From assembly GCA_946183335.1 (NCBI GenBank), contig CAMGZN010000003.1, positions 1 to 28,185 on the forward strand: a DNA stretch of 28,185 nt, in the 5' to 3' direction. The stretch's first letter is position 1, and every line of letters begins with the position of its first letter. Origin of the DNA: an uncultured Caryophanales bacterium. Its GTDB lineage: Bacteria; Bacillota_I; Bacilli_A; RFN20; CAG-826. The translations under genes were made by a program, and so were the position numbers. This document shows, in pieces, positions 6,173 to 13,457 of this stretch. The notes under the pieces are model-generated. The model was not told where the DNA came from and did not search any database. It saw only the letters and a program-made list of their open reading frames with translations.

Positions 6173-7029
6173 TTTGAATCCCTCCTTTGTTTTGCGATAG
6201 CATCAACAACATCATCTAAAGAACTAATTTTTGAAAGATCAAATTTATATCCTTTTTTCTCTAATTTTTGAATGAGTTTTGTCATCATCGGAGTCTCTAA
6301 AGAATATGCATCAACACTTTGGTTAAATAGGTCATTTGGAGCGCCTTGATAAACAATCTTTCCGTGGTCCATAACGATAACATCTGAGGCGTATCCATAG
6401 ACCAAATTCATATCGTGAGTAACAACGATAATCGTTGTACCTTGTTCGTGAAGTTTTTTAAACAACGCCATCATCTCTTTTACACCACGTGGATCAAGCC
6501 CAACTGTTGGTTCATCAAGAACAATGACTTCTGGTTGCATTGCCATAATTCCAGCAATAGCAACACGACGTCTTTCACCACCACTTAAATCAAATGGAGA
6601 TTTTTTGAAAAATGATTCGTTCAAACCAACTTGAAGAAGGTTTTCATGAGCAAGTTTAATTGCATCTTCTTTCTTCACTCCAAAGTTCATTGGGCCAAAA
6701 GCAACATCTTCTTCAACAGTGTTCTCAAATAGTTGATATTCTGAGAATTGGAAAACAATTCCAACTTTTTGACGTAATGGTTTTAATTTTTTGGCTCGTT
6801 CTTTTCTATTGTTAGATACAACAAAATCACCAGCAAAAACCGAACCTTTAGATGGAATAAGCAATCCATTTAATTGCTGAATTAACGTGGATTTTCCACA
6901 ACCTGTGTGTCCGACAATACAGGTAAATGAATGTTCTTTAATTTCACAATCAATATCACTTAATGCTTGGAAAAGATTTGGCGCTTTATCGCCATAAAAG
7001 AAATCAACGTGGTTAAACTTTAGTTTCAT
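6169..7029 (-). CDS. ecfA2: ECF transporter ATPase A2
   Basis: 286 residues. ABC ATPase that pairs with EcfA1 to power S-component toppling in vitamin uptake. Walker A GHTGCGKST at 40-48, Q-loop VFQF near 92-95, signature LSGGERRRVAIAG from 148, Walker B VIVLDEPT at 168-175 and the H-loop VVTHD. The SEYQLFENTVEEDVAFGP block after the Q-loop is characteristic of the EcfA2 subunit. Overlaps ecfA1 and ecfT by 4 nt each, so the three are coupled. Confidence 0.97.
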   Translation of the reverse strand: MKLKFNHVDFFYGDKAPNLFQALSDIDCEIKEHSFTCIVGHTGCGKSTLIQQLNGLLIPSKGSVFAGDFVVSNNRKERAKKLKPLRQKVGIVFQFSEYQLFENTVEEDVAFGPMNFGVKKEDAIKLAHENLLQVGLNESFFKKSPFDLSGGERRRVAIAGIMAMQPEVIVLDEPTVGLDPRGVKEMMALFKKLHEQGTTIIVVTHDMNLVYGYASDVIVMDHGKIVYQGAPNDLFNQSVDAYSLETPMMTKLIQKLEKKGYKFDLSKISSLDDVVDAIAKQRRDSK

Positions 7030-7832
7030 AACTCTTTAACCACCTCTTCTAAAGAAGAACCTCTAACATTGATGCCTTTGGCTTCTAATTTGTTTCTTAA
7101 GGAAACAACAAACGGAATATCTAATCCGATTTCTTGAAGCTTCTTTTCATCCTTTAAAACGTCTTCTGGTTTTCCTTGGAAAACAATCTTTCCATCGTTA
7201 AACGCAATAACTTCGTCAGCCTGATAGGCTTCCTCGATATCATGTGTAATAGAAAGAATCGTCATTCCAGGATTATCTTTTTTCATCTTGAGAATCGTTT
7301 CGCGAATCTCTTTCTTTCCTCTTGGATCGAGCATTGCGGTTGCTTCATCAAAGATGACTATTTCTGGGTTCATTGAAAGAACCCCAGCAATAGCAACTCT
7401 TTGCTTTTGTCCACCAGAAAGATTTTCTGGTTCTTTATCTAAGAACTCCACCATATTCACTTTTTCGGCATATTCATTAATGATGGAATCCATGTCTTCG
7501 CGTTTTATACAACGGTTTTCTAAACCGAACGCTAAGTCATCACGAACTGTCGCTCCAACAAACTGGTTATCTGGGTTTTGAAAAACTATTCCCATACGAC
7601 TTCTAAGTTCATGAACGGTCTTTCTGTTTAAATCAATTCCGAATTCTTTAATTGAATTTTCATTTGGTTCAAGTAAACCCATTAAGAGTTTGGCAAATGT
7701 TGATTTACCTGAACCGTTATGGCCAATAATCGCGACATATTTTCCTTCATCAATGCTAAAAGAGACGTCGTTAATAGCGACGTCTTTTTCATTGTATTTA
7801 TATGAGAGATGATTGACTTCAATAATCTTCAT
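7026..7832 (-). CDS. ecfA1: ECF transporter ATPase A1
   Basis: 268 residues. Walker A GHNGSGKST (37-45), VFQNPDNQFVGATVRDD (83-99), signature LSGGQKQRVAIAG from 138, and Walker B ending FDEATAMLDP (161-170); the DEAT variant in place of DEPT is the usual mark of EcfA1. It starts the ecfA1-ecfA2-ecfT-truA run and overlaps the deaminase stop as TAATG at 7832. In B. subtilis this gene follows rplQ directly; here rplQ is 17.6 kb away. Confidence 0.97.
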   Translation of the reverse strand: MKIIEVNHLSYKYNEKDVAINDVSFSIDEGKYVAIIGHNGSGKSTFAKLLMGLLEPNENSIKEFGIDLNRKTVHELRSRMGIVFQNPDNQFVGATVRDDLAFGLENRCIKREDMDSIINEYAEKVNMVEFLDKEPENLSGGQKQRVAIAGVLSMNPEIVIFDEATAMLDPRGKKEIRETILKMKKDNPGMTILSITHDIEEAYQADEVIAFNDGKIVFQGKPEDVLKDEKKLQEIGLDIPFVVSLRNKLEAKGINVRGSSLEEVVKEL

Positions 7833-8305
7833 TAAAACTCTAGTTTTGGAACTCTTCCTTTGTATTGTCTAGTTTTAACACCGGCTAGTTCGAGCATTAA
7901 TGCACTAGCTTTAGTTTCGGTAGTATTAGCATACTTGTTGTCTAAATAGACAACCTCTTTAATTCCCTTTTGAATGATGGCTTTTGTACATTCGTTACAT
8001 GGGAATAAAGTGACATAGAGTGTGCATCCCTTAAGGGCGGCACCATCTCTGGTATTTAAAATAGCGTTAAATTCGGCGTGACAAACGTAAAGATATTTTG
8101 AATCTAATCCTTCACCTTTATTCCATGATAAGTGGTCTTCGTCACAACCGGTTGGCATTCCGTTATATCCGTTTGAAACAATCTTGTGATCTGGATCAAC
8201 GATACATGCACCAACTTTGGTGTTTGGGTCTTTACTTCTTTGGGCGCTCAAAAGAGCCATACCCATGAAGTATTCATCCCATGAAATATTTGCTTTATGT
8301 TCCAT
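7832..8305 (-). CDS. dCMP deaminase (ComEB-like)
   Basis: 157 residues. Deaminates dCMP to dUMP, feeding thymidylate synthesis. Zinc site CHAEFNAI (His76 ligand, Glu78 proton shuttle) and PCNEC (Cys103 and Cys106 ligands) are intact; the ISWDEYFMGMALLSAQRSKDPN opening and CHAE(F/M)NAILN block place it in the dCMP rather than cytidine deaminase family. GAGGAA ribosome site upstream. It heads a tightly overlapping run into ecfA1 and has a promoter with an embedded inverted repeat. Bacillus ComEB is the nearest named relative; no competence role is implied. Confidence 0.95.
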   Translation of the reverse strand: MEHKANISWDEYFMGMALLSAQRSKDPNTKVGACIVDPDHKIVSNGYNGMPTGCDEDHLSWNKGEGLDSKYLYVCHAEFNAILNTRDGAALKGCTLYVTLFPCNECTKAIIQKGIKEVVYLDNKYANTTETKASALMLELAGVKTRQYKGRVPKLEF

Positions 8306-8324
8306 AGTGGTTATTCCTCGAGTT

Positions 8325-8359
8325 GCGTAAATTATATATCATTTACGCCTAACTACCAA
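8325..8359 (-). promoter_or_regulatory. Promoter of dCMP deaminase-ecf operon with embedded inverted repeat
   Basis: -35 TTGGTA (8354-8359), 17-bp spacer, -10 TATAAT (8331-8336) on the minus strand. A perfect inverted repeat GCGTAAA-N10-TTTACGC (8325-8331, 8342-8348) covers the -10 and half the spacer, the position expected of a repressor operator. As RNA it could also form a hairpin closing the upstream unit, but there is no T-run. Confidence 0.6.
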
Positions 8360-8369
8360 TATATTTAGA

Positions 8370-8534
8370 TTATTTCACTGTGAAAATCACAATGATGCAA
8401 GCAACCATCAAAAGAAGAACAACGCCACAGAAAATTAACCATTTCCACGGAGCTTGAGTTTTCTCTACTAATGGTTCGTTTTCTTTAGCTTCTTCGAGCT
8501 TTGGATATTTTTGACGGATTTCTTTTTCTCTCAT
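8370..8534 (-). CDS. 54-residue single-pass membrane protein
   Basis: A short gene: MREKEIRQKYPKLEEAKENE, a proline/lysine stretch, then one hydrophobic helix (about residues 31-52, WLIFCGVVLLLMVACIIVIF) and FTVK at the end. Its ATG overlaps the folT stop as TAATG, a translational coupling arrangement, so it should be made with the folate S-component. The charged N-terminus would lie in the cytoplasm. No family recognised; an accessory of the folate transporter is only a guess. Codon use and the coupled start argue for a real gene. Confidence 0.72.
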   Translation of the reverse strand: MREKEIRQKYPKLEEAKENEPLVEKTQAPWKWLIFCGVVLLLMVACIIVIFTVK

Positions 8535-9292
8535 TATTTTTCAACTTTCTTATAAAGAACACCTAATAGGCTAACAACAAATGTATTTAAAGGAATATCA
8601 ATGAAGTAGACCACCGCTTGAGCAAAAAAGACAAACAGGAAATCAACTTCAAAAAAGACTGCTTTGACAATTGTATTTAAAACGAGCATCACAATTAACT
8701 CGGTAATGATTGAAGAAACAGCGATTGGATAAGTTTGAACAGTGTCTTCTCCATACTTCTTTTCGAAATGTTTGTTCGTAAAGAAAACAGCAATAACTGT
8801 ACCGATTGAAAGCACCCAAGAAAGTGTGATTACTAACGCTTTGTGCCATGCTAAAAATTCATATGTTTTTCCAAACAAAACAATCGAAGAATTTAATATC
8901 ATAAAGATTGTTGCAAAAACGCATAAAGAACCGAGAATTGCAGAGATTATCGCAAAATTGACGGAGTTTTTCTTAATCATTTTTGCAAGCTTAAAAATGA
9001 AAAACGGAAGCAGTCCAAGAAGCCCATACACGACAGTAAATAATGGATTAATTGAATAGCCTAGTGCGTTTGGAAATAAGACGATTCCAAGAATGTCAGA
9101 TGCTGCTCCAACAACTAGTCCTGGAATTGGCCCTAAAAAGATTGATGTAAAGATAATTAACGCTGGTCCGATTGAGATTCTAACAAACGGAATAATAGGA
9201 ATATTTTGTAAAGATAGAAGTCTCGTGCAAATAATTGTTAACGAAAGAATTAAAGCAGAGAGTGTAATCTGACGAACAATGTTATTTGTCAT
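8534..9292 (-). CDS. folT: Folate-family ECF transporter S-component
   Basis: 252 residues, about six hydrophobic helices. The segment RLLSLQNIPIIPFVRISIG, then GPIPGLVVGAASDILGIVLFP, matches the FolT-type S-component signature; the helix 1-2 loop of this family forms the folate pocket. It would dock on EcfT-EcfA1-EcfA2 encoded just downstream. folC overlaps it upstream by 11 nt, which fits uptake followed by polyglutamylation of folate. Slightly longer than many S-components (about 180-220), with an extra hydrophobic stretch in the middle. Another substrate in the same subfamily is possible. Confidence 0.85.
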   Translation of the reverse strand: MTNNIVRQITLSALILSLTIICTRLLSLQNIPIIPFVRISIGPALIIFTSIFLGPIPGLVVGAASDILGIVLFPNALGYSINPLFTVVYGLLGLLPFFIFKLAKMIKKNSVNFAIISAILGSLCVFATIFMILNSSIVLFGKTYEFLAWHKALVITLSWVLSIGTVIAVFFTNKHFEKKYGEDTVQTYPIAVSSIITELIVMLVLNTIVKAVFFEVDFLFVFFAQAVVYFIDIPLNTFVVSLLGVLYKKVEK

Positions 9293-10505
9293 TTAATAGC
9301 GCCTCTCTAACAATGCCGGCAAAATATAAAGAACCCGTGACTAAAATTAAATCTTCCGGATATTGAGCTTCTAGTTCCTTGATATAAGCAAGGTAATCAT
9401 CGACGAATTTATAGTCACCTAAATAAAGGAAATATTCATCTTCTGTTCGAGCTCTTTTATGATTAAATGTTGTTAAAACAACATCATTGGAGATACTACC
9501 CAGTGAAATAAGCATTTGATCAATGTTCTTATCTCGAAATGCAGCAAAAACAACATGAATTGGACGAGTTTCAGTTTTAGCAAGTGTTTCAGTCAGTGCC
9601 TTCATGGCTTCGGGGTTATGAGCTCCATCAACCATAATGTTTGGTTTTACATAATCAAATCGGCACGGAAGAAGATTTGTTTTTAAACCTTTTCTAACAG
9701 CGTCTTCGTTAACTACAAATTTGTCCTGAAGCATCTTCACCGCTTCAACAGCAATCGCAGCATTTTTTAATTGATAAGTTGCGGATGTTGAAAGTTCTAG
9801 TCCTTTGTAAGGGCGATAATCAAAAGTGATTTTATTTTTCTCAACAACCTCGTTATGGAAGTCATCAACAATGACAATATTTGATTCTGTTTCTTTTGCT
9901 CTTTGACGGATCGCAAACATCGCGGTTTCTTCAAGTTTGCCCAGCAAAACTGGAATATCTCGTTTAATGATGCCGGCTTTATTGTCAGCAATTTCAGAAA
10001 CGGATTTTCCCAAATAAGCTGTATGTTCAAGAGACACAGAAGTGATGATTGATAAACATGGGGTGAAGATATTTGTTGCATCAATATATCCACCCATCCC
10101 AACTTCAACAATGGCTAAATCAAGTCCACATTCATTGAAATAAGTGAATGCTAAAATTGTTTGCATTTCAAAGGTTGATAATTCGTATTTTTCAAAATCT
10201 TTTTCTAATCTATTAAATAAAGATAAATACTCTTCGCTAGAGATCTCTTTTCCGTTGGCTTGAATCATTTCAAAAAGAGTCGTTGTTGATGGAGATGAGA
10301 AGAGGCCAACTTTATATCCTTGAGATCGGTATATCTCATAGAGATACTTCGCAGTTGATCCTTTACCGTTTGTCCCAGTGATATGAATAGAAGGAACGTT
10401 AAAAACAAACCCTTCTTTATTGAGATATTTATCGTAGTTTTCTCTCGAATACGTCGGGATTGCTCTTTGTTCAAAAAACTTTCCCAATTCAGCAATACTA
10501 TTCAT
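9282..10505 (-). CDS. folC: Folylpolyglutamate synthase/dihydrofolate synthase
   Basis: 407 residues from the chosen ATG at 10505. Mur-ligase family: ATP-dependent addition of glutamate to (tetrahydro)folates, which traps them in the cell. P-loop HITGTNGKGST at about residues 42-52, VEVGMGGYIDATNIF and SVSLEHTAYLG in the central domain, and VDGAHNPEAM at the C-terminal domain start are all canonical. An open frame reaches back to 10556, but those 17 residues are an overlap with smpB and do not match the family; MNSIAELGKFFEQ is the better start. It overlaps smpB by 8 nt and folT by 11 nt. Being next to an importer, it may work mainly on imported folate. Confidence 0.95.
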   Translation of the reverse strand: MNSIAELGKFFEQRAIPTYSRENYDKYLNKEGFVFNVPSIHITGTNGKGSTAKYLYEIYRSQGYKVGLFSSPSTTTLFEMIQANGKEISSEEYLSLFNRLEKDFEKYELSTFEMQTILAFTYFNECGLDLAIVEVGMGGYIDATNIFTPCLSIITSVSLEHTAYLGKSVSEIADNKAGIIKRDIPVLLGKLEETAMFAIRQRAKETESNIVIVDDFHNEVVEKNKITFDYRPYKGLELSTSATYQLKNAAIAVEAVKMLQDKFVVNEDAVRKGLKTNLLPCRFDYVKPNIMVDGAHNPEAMKALTETLAKTETRPIHVVFAAFRDKNIDQMLISLGSISNDVVLTTFNHKRARTEDEYFLYLGDYKFVDDYLAYIKELEAQYPEDLILVTGSLYFAGIVREALLNDK

Positions 10506-10968
10506 AGTCTCTAGTGAGCGATTTCTTGGCCTTATCCATGGCTCGCTCATCATCACGTTTCTTTATCACTTCACGCTTATCAAATTTCTTTTTGCCTTTG
10601 CCTAAAGCAATCTCGATTTTGAGTTTGCCTTTCTTTAAATAGACTTTGGTTGGAACAATTGTCATCACTTTTTCTTTGGCCTTTTGTTCCATCTTTAAGA
10701 TTTCTTTTTTATGTAGTAAAAGTTTTCTTGTTCGACGTGGATCGTGATTAAAGATATTGCCTTGTTTATAAGGAGCAATATACATATTAATGAGATAAGC
10801 TTCTTGATTGCGAATCACAACATAGGTGTCCATCAAAGATGCACCATTTTGGCGAATCGATTTAATCTCACTGCCTTTTAGTTCAACACCGCATTCTAAA
10901 AAATCTTCAAGAAAATAGTTGAAGTAGGCTTTGGAATTTTTCGTGATTAAATCGTTGTTGTGATTCAT
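10498..10968 (-). CDS. smpB: tmRNA-binding protein SmpB
   Basis: 156 residues, full length. Delivers tmRNA to stalled ribosomes in trans-translation. NSKAYFNYFLEDFLECGVELKGSEIKSIR opening, the DTYVVIRNQEAYLINMYIAPY block and the basic C-terminal tail (KKKFDKREVIKKRDDERAMDK) are diagnostic. GGTGGA lies 10-11 nt before the start. It leads the smpB-folC-folT-orf54 run, in which each gene overlaps the next. Confidence 0.97.
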   Translation of the reverse strand: MNHNNDLITKNSKAYFNYFLEDFLECGVELKGSEIKSIRQNGASLMDTYVVIRNQEAYLINMYIAPYKQGNIFNHDPRRTRKLLLHKKEILKMEQKAKEKVMTIVPTKVYLKKGKLKIEIALGKGKKKFDKREVIKKRDDERAMDKAKKSLTRDYE

Positions 10969-10982
10969 AAAGCTAATTCCAC

Positions 10983-10998
10983 CATAATCAAGATTATG
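10983..10998. repeat. Inverted repeat upstream of smpB
   Basis: Perfect CATAATC-AA-GATTATG palindrome 15 nt before the smpB ATG, between the divergent smpB and 11108 units. It may be an operator or part of a -10 (CATAAT). No clear -35 was found. Confidence 0.45.
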
Positions 10999-11038
10999 AA
11001 CTAAGAAGAGAAAAACATAAAGAAAAAGTCAAAGAAAG

Positions 11039-11064
11039 TTCATTAAATTTATACAATTAATGAA
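11039..11064. repeat. Imperfect inverted repeat in the divergent smpB/11108 region
   Basis: TTCATTAAATT and AATTAATGAA face each other around TATAC with a one-base bulge, 44 nt before the plus-strand start. AT-rich; a possible operator, weakly supported. Confidence 0.35.
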
Positions 11065-11093
11065 ATTTTATAGAGTTTATCCATTCATTAGTT

Positions 11094-11099
11094 TATGAT
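11094..11099 (+). promoter_or_regulatory. -10-like box 8 nt before the 11108 start (leaderless candidate)
   Basis: TATGAT followed by 8 nt and then ATG. No ribosome site exists between. Matches the spacing seen at 389-394 and 18461-18466. Confidence 0.4.
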
Positions 11100-11107
11100 T
11101 ATAAACA

Positions 11108-12304
11108 ATGAGCGAACGCATCGTTACATTTAAGAAAACTAATTCAGAAGAAACATTTGTTTTTAACGAGAGAATATCTCGTGTAAAGAACAAGTTGCTT
11201 TTCCGTGAACTTTTAGTGAACCACCCTTTAAACGAGGATTCTTTAGTCCTTCCAGTTCTCGAAAACGAAGAAGAACTAATCCGTATTAAAGTTCATGTCG
11301 CAAACGTTGGTTCGTTCTACTTTGATTTTAAGAAATCTTCTTTAGAAGAAAAACGAGAAGAACTATTTAATAAAATCAGCGAACTTAAAAACGAAGAAGA
11401 TCCAAACAAGAAGGTTAAAGAACTTATTAAGATCGTTGATAAGTATGAACCTTTATACGCTTTATTCGATGACCAAGACAAAAATCTTTTTCCTTATGAG
11501 AATTTTGAAGAAATCTATAAGCTAAAAACACTTAAAACTCCACTATTGGTCTTCTATCACGCTGATTTAAAAAAACAAAAGAAAGTTCGTGAACCTAAAG
11601 TTTACGTTCCAAAACCTGAAAAAGTTAAAGAGTCAAAAGAAAAGAAAGAAGACGAACCATTCTTTAAAAGAGTTTGGTCATCAATCGTCTCCTTCTTTAA
11701 GAAGATTCCATCATTCTTTGCTTGGCTTTGGACCAAAATTGTTAATGCTTGGTATGTCTTTGTTTCCTGGTTTGAATGGAAGAGCGACTACATCTTCTAC
11801 TTCATCTTCGCAATGCTTTATTCTTTCGCATTACTCGCGGGTATTGTCTGGACTTTAAATGGGGATGGTTTAGCAGCATTCTTCTACTCAATGACTGCAC
11901 TATTCGTAGTTACATGCATCTACGCGACTTATGTGCAACGTAAGGACACGAAAGATTGGAAAGTGACCGTTCAAAACGAACTTACTCCAAACTTAATCAT
12001 CTTTGCTGGTTTAGCCGGTGGTACTGTCGCATCATTCTTCACTTCTAAATCAATAATCAAAATTCCAGAAGGCGTTGAATTAGACTTCCTGCTCGCACTT
12101 TGGATCACGATTGGTGCTTCAGCATTCATGCTTATTTTGCTGAACTTCACTCCATTTTTAATTCATTGGATTAGTGAGAAGAGAAACTCTAAAAAAGCTG
12201 CTCCCGAACATAAAGAACAAGAGAAAAAAGAACCAGCAAAACCTGAACAAAAGGCAAAAACTACTCGCAAAACACCTGTAAAAAAGGAGGCGAATAAAAA
12301 ATGA
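11108..12304 (+). CDS. Unknown four-helix membrane protein coupled to the FNT channel
   Basis: 398 residues, family not recognised. About 180 N-terminal residues are soluble and charged, with a Lys/Glu-rich linker (about 155-185). An aromatic amphipathic stretch follows (186-224, many Trp and Phe with FFKRVW, FFKKIPSFF), then four hydrophobic helices (about 228-250, 254-275, 294-312, 325-355) and a disordered Lys/Glu/Pro/Ala tail (356-398). No signal peptide is seen, so the N-domain should be cytoplasmic. The last codons hold the AGGAGG site of the next gene, and its TGA overlaps the FNT ATG (ATGA), so both are made together. It lacks its own ribosome site. A partner, regulator or scaffold for the channel is inference. 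Confidence 0.8.
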   Translation: MSERIVTFKKTNSEETFVFNERISRVKNKLLFRELLVNHPLNEDSLVLPVLENEEELIRIKVHVANVGSFYFDFKKSSLEEKREELFNKISELKNEEDPNKKVKELIKIVDKYEPLYALFDDQDKNLFPYENFEEIYKLKTLKTPLLVFYHADLKKQKKVREPKVYVPKPEKVKESKEKKEDEPFFKRVWSSIVSFFKKIPSFFAWLWTKIVNAWYVFVSWFEWKSDYIFYFIFAMLYSFALLAGIVWTLNGDGLAAFFYSMTALFVVTCIYATYVQRKDTKDWKVTVQNELTPNLIIFAGLAGGTVASFFTSKSIIKIPEGVELDFLLALWITIGASAFMLILLNFTPFLIHWISEKRNSKKAAPEHKEQEKKEPAKPEQKAKTTRKTPVKKEANKK

Positions 12305-12948
12305 AAAAACTACTCAAAACGTTATTCTTAGGAATCCTCGCCGGATTTGCGATTGGACTTGGTTCATTCGCTTTTGTTATGTGTAAAGCTGCTGGATCAT
12401 ACATTGTTGGATCAGTTGCTTTCTCAATCGGTTTATTACTTGTTTGTTTTCTTAGCCTAAACCTTTATACAGGCAAGATTGGATTTGCAATTGATGGTCC
12501 AAAAGAAAACGTAATTAATCTTGCTCCAATCTATGTTGGAAACATTATCGGTGCGGTTGTCGCGGGATATCTTTTCTACTTTGCAACAAAGAATCTTGAA
12601 AACGTTAATGCCGCAATTAATGGCGTTGTAAATGCTCGTGTGATTGGCGATGCTGATCCTTGGTATCGTTGTTTAATTATGTCCTCACTTTGTGGTGTGT
12701 TTGTCTTCCTTGCTGTTTATGGATACAAGAAATTCCAAAACTCTGGAATGAAGACATTCGCAATTATTATGTGCGTATTTATCTTCGTTGTCACAGGCAT
12801 GGAACACACCATCGCAAACATGGTTTATTTCTCCTTTGGAAATGCTTGGTCGTGGAACGCAGTATTAAATATTACGATCACCACTGTTGGCAACTCCATC
12901 GGAGCTATCCTTTCTTACCTTTCAGTAAAAGTCGTTGAAAGGAAATAG
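12301..12948 (+). CDS. Formate/nitrite transporter (FNT) family channel, short form
   Basis: 215 residues against about 250-290 for FocA/NirC. Six helices can be placed. The family block GMEHTIANMVYF (residues 166-177) carries the central His169, equivalent to the pore His of FocA; LYTGKIGF (55-62) matches the L(Y/F)TG omega-loop region, and TVGNSIGAIL closes helix 6 like other FNTs. The N-terminal cytoplasmic helix is almost absent, explaining the short length. It exports or imports small monocarboxylates such as formate, or nitrite or hydrosulfide; the substrate cannot be told from sequence alone. Strong AGGAGG site and a terminator right after the stop. Confidence 0.87.
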   Translation: MKKLLKTLFLGILAGFAIGLGSFAFVMCKAAGSYIVGSVAFSIGLLLVCFLSLNLYTGKIGFAIDGPKENVINLAPIYVGNIIGAVVAGYLFYFATKNLENVNAAINGVVNARVIGDADPWYRCLIMSSLCGVFVFLAVYGYKKFQNSGMKTFAIIMCVFIFVVTGMEHTIANMVYFSFGNAWSWNAVLNITITTVGNSIGAILSYLSVKVVERK

Positions 12949-12964
12949 TTAGTTTATCGAAAAT

Positions 12965-12990
12965 AAAGGAACCATTTGGTTCCTTTTTTT
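12965..12990. terminator. Bidirectional terminator between FNT gene and orf106
   Basis: Perfect stem AAAGGAACC/GGTTCCTTT with an ATTT loop; TTTTTTT follows on the plus strand and TTTATTTT on the minus strand, serving both convergent genes. Confidence 0.9.
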
Positions 12991-12991
12991 G

Positions 12992-13312
12992 TTATACATT
13001 TTTTGCTCGTTTATCAACGATTGAACCAGCTTTGATATCGAACTCCATTTTGTGATGAACTGGTTCGGCATCTTTCTTGGCTTCAAGATACATGTATCTG
13101 CAAGTTGTAATTTCGCCTTTCACTTCTTTTGCATCAGGCATACCAAGAATATTTTGATATTGTTCAAATGGGTCTCCAATATTTGCACGTGAATATGTTG
13201 TGTGCCAAATATCCTTCATTGATTCCCATCTGTCAGGAAGTTTTTCCTGTTGAGCAAGAGCTTGTTCTTGGGCGATAATTCGTTTCGCCCACCATTCTTT
13301 TAATTTACCCAT
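12992..13312 (-). CDS. Unknown small soluble protein
   Basis: 106 residues, no family recognised and no membrane segment or signal peptide. The N-terminal third is amphipathic and basic-aromatic (MGKLKEWWAKRIIAQEQALA); the middle holds WESMKDIWHTTYSRANIGDPF and a likely beta-rich C-terminal part (EITTCRYMYLEAKKDAEP, HHKMEFDIKAG). AAAGGA lies 9 nt before ATG, supporting the start. It is a single gene between two terminators, convergent with the FNT unit. Confidence 0.7.
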   Translation of the reverse strand: MGKLKEWWAKRIIAQEQALAQQEKLPDRWESMKDIWHTTYSRANIGDPFEQYQNILGMPDAKEVKGEITTCRYMYLEAKKDAEPVHHKMEFDIKAGSIVDKRAKNV

Positions 13313-13399
13313 GAACTGATGTCCTTTCGCTTCTAAGTAAGAATATATTTGCTATAAAAGTTATTTATATTTTACAAATTAGAATATCTCTTTTCCATT

Positions 13400-13438
13400 C
13401 AAAAAATTAAAAAGAAGCACCATAAAAAGATGCTTCTT
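13400..13438 (-). terminator. Terminator after preA
   Basis: Perfect 8-bp stem AAGAAGCA/TGCTTCTT (13412-13419, 13431-13438) with an 11-nt loop and TTTAATTTTTT on the minus strand. Confidence 0.85.
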
Positions 13439-13457
13439 AAATATTGATAAATATGGA

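Noticed and set aside
10506..10556. Upstream folC start adding 17 residues
   Set aside because: The extension is antisense-free but lies wholly in smpB coding sequence, has no family match, and MNSIAELGKFFEQ fits the FolC N-terminus.
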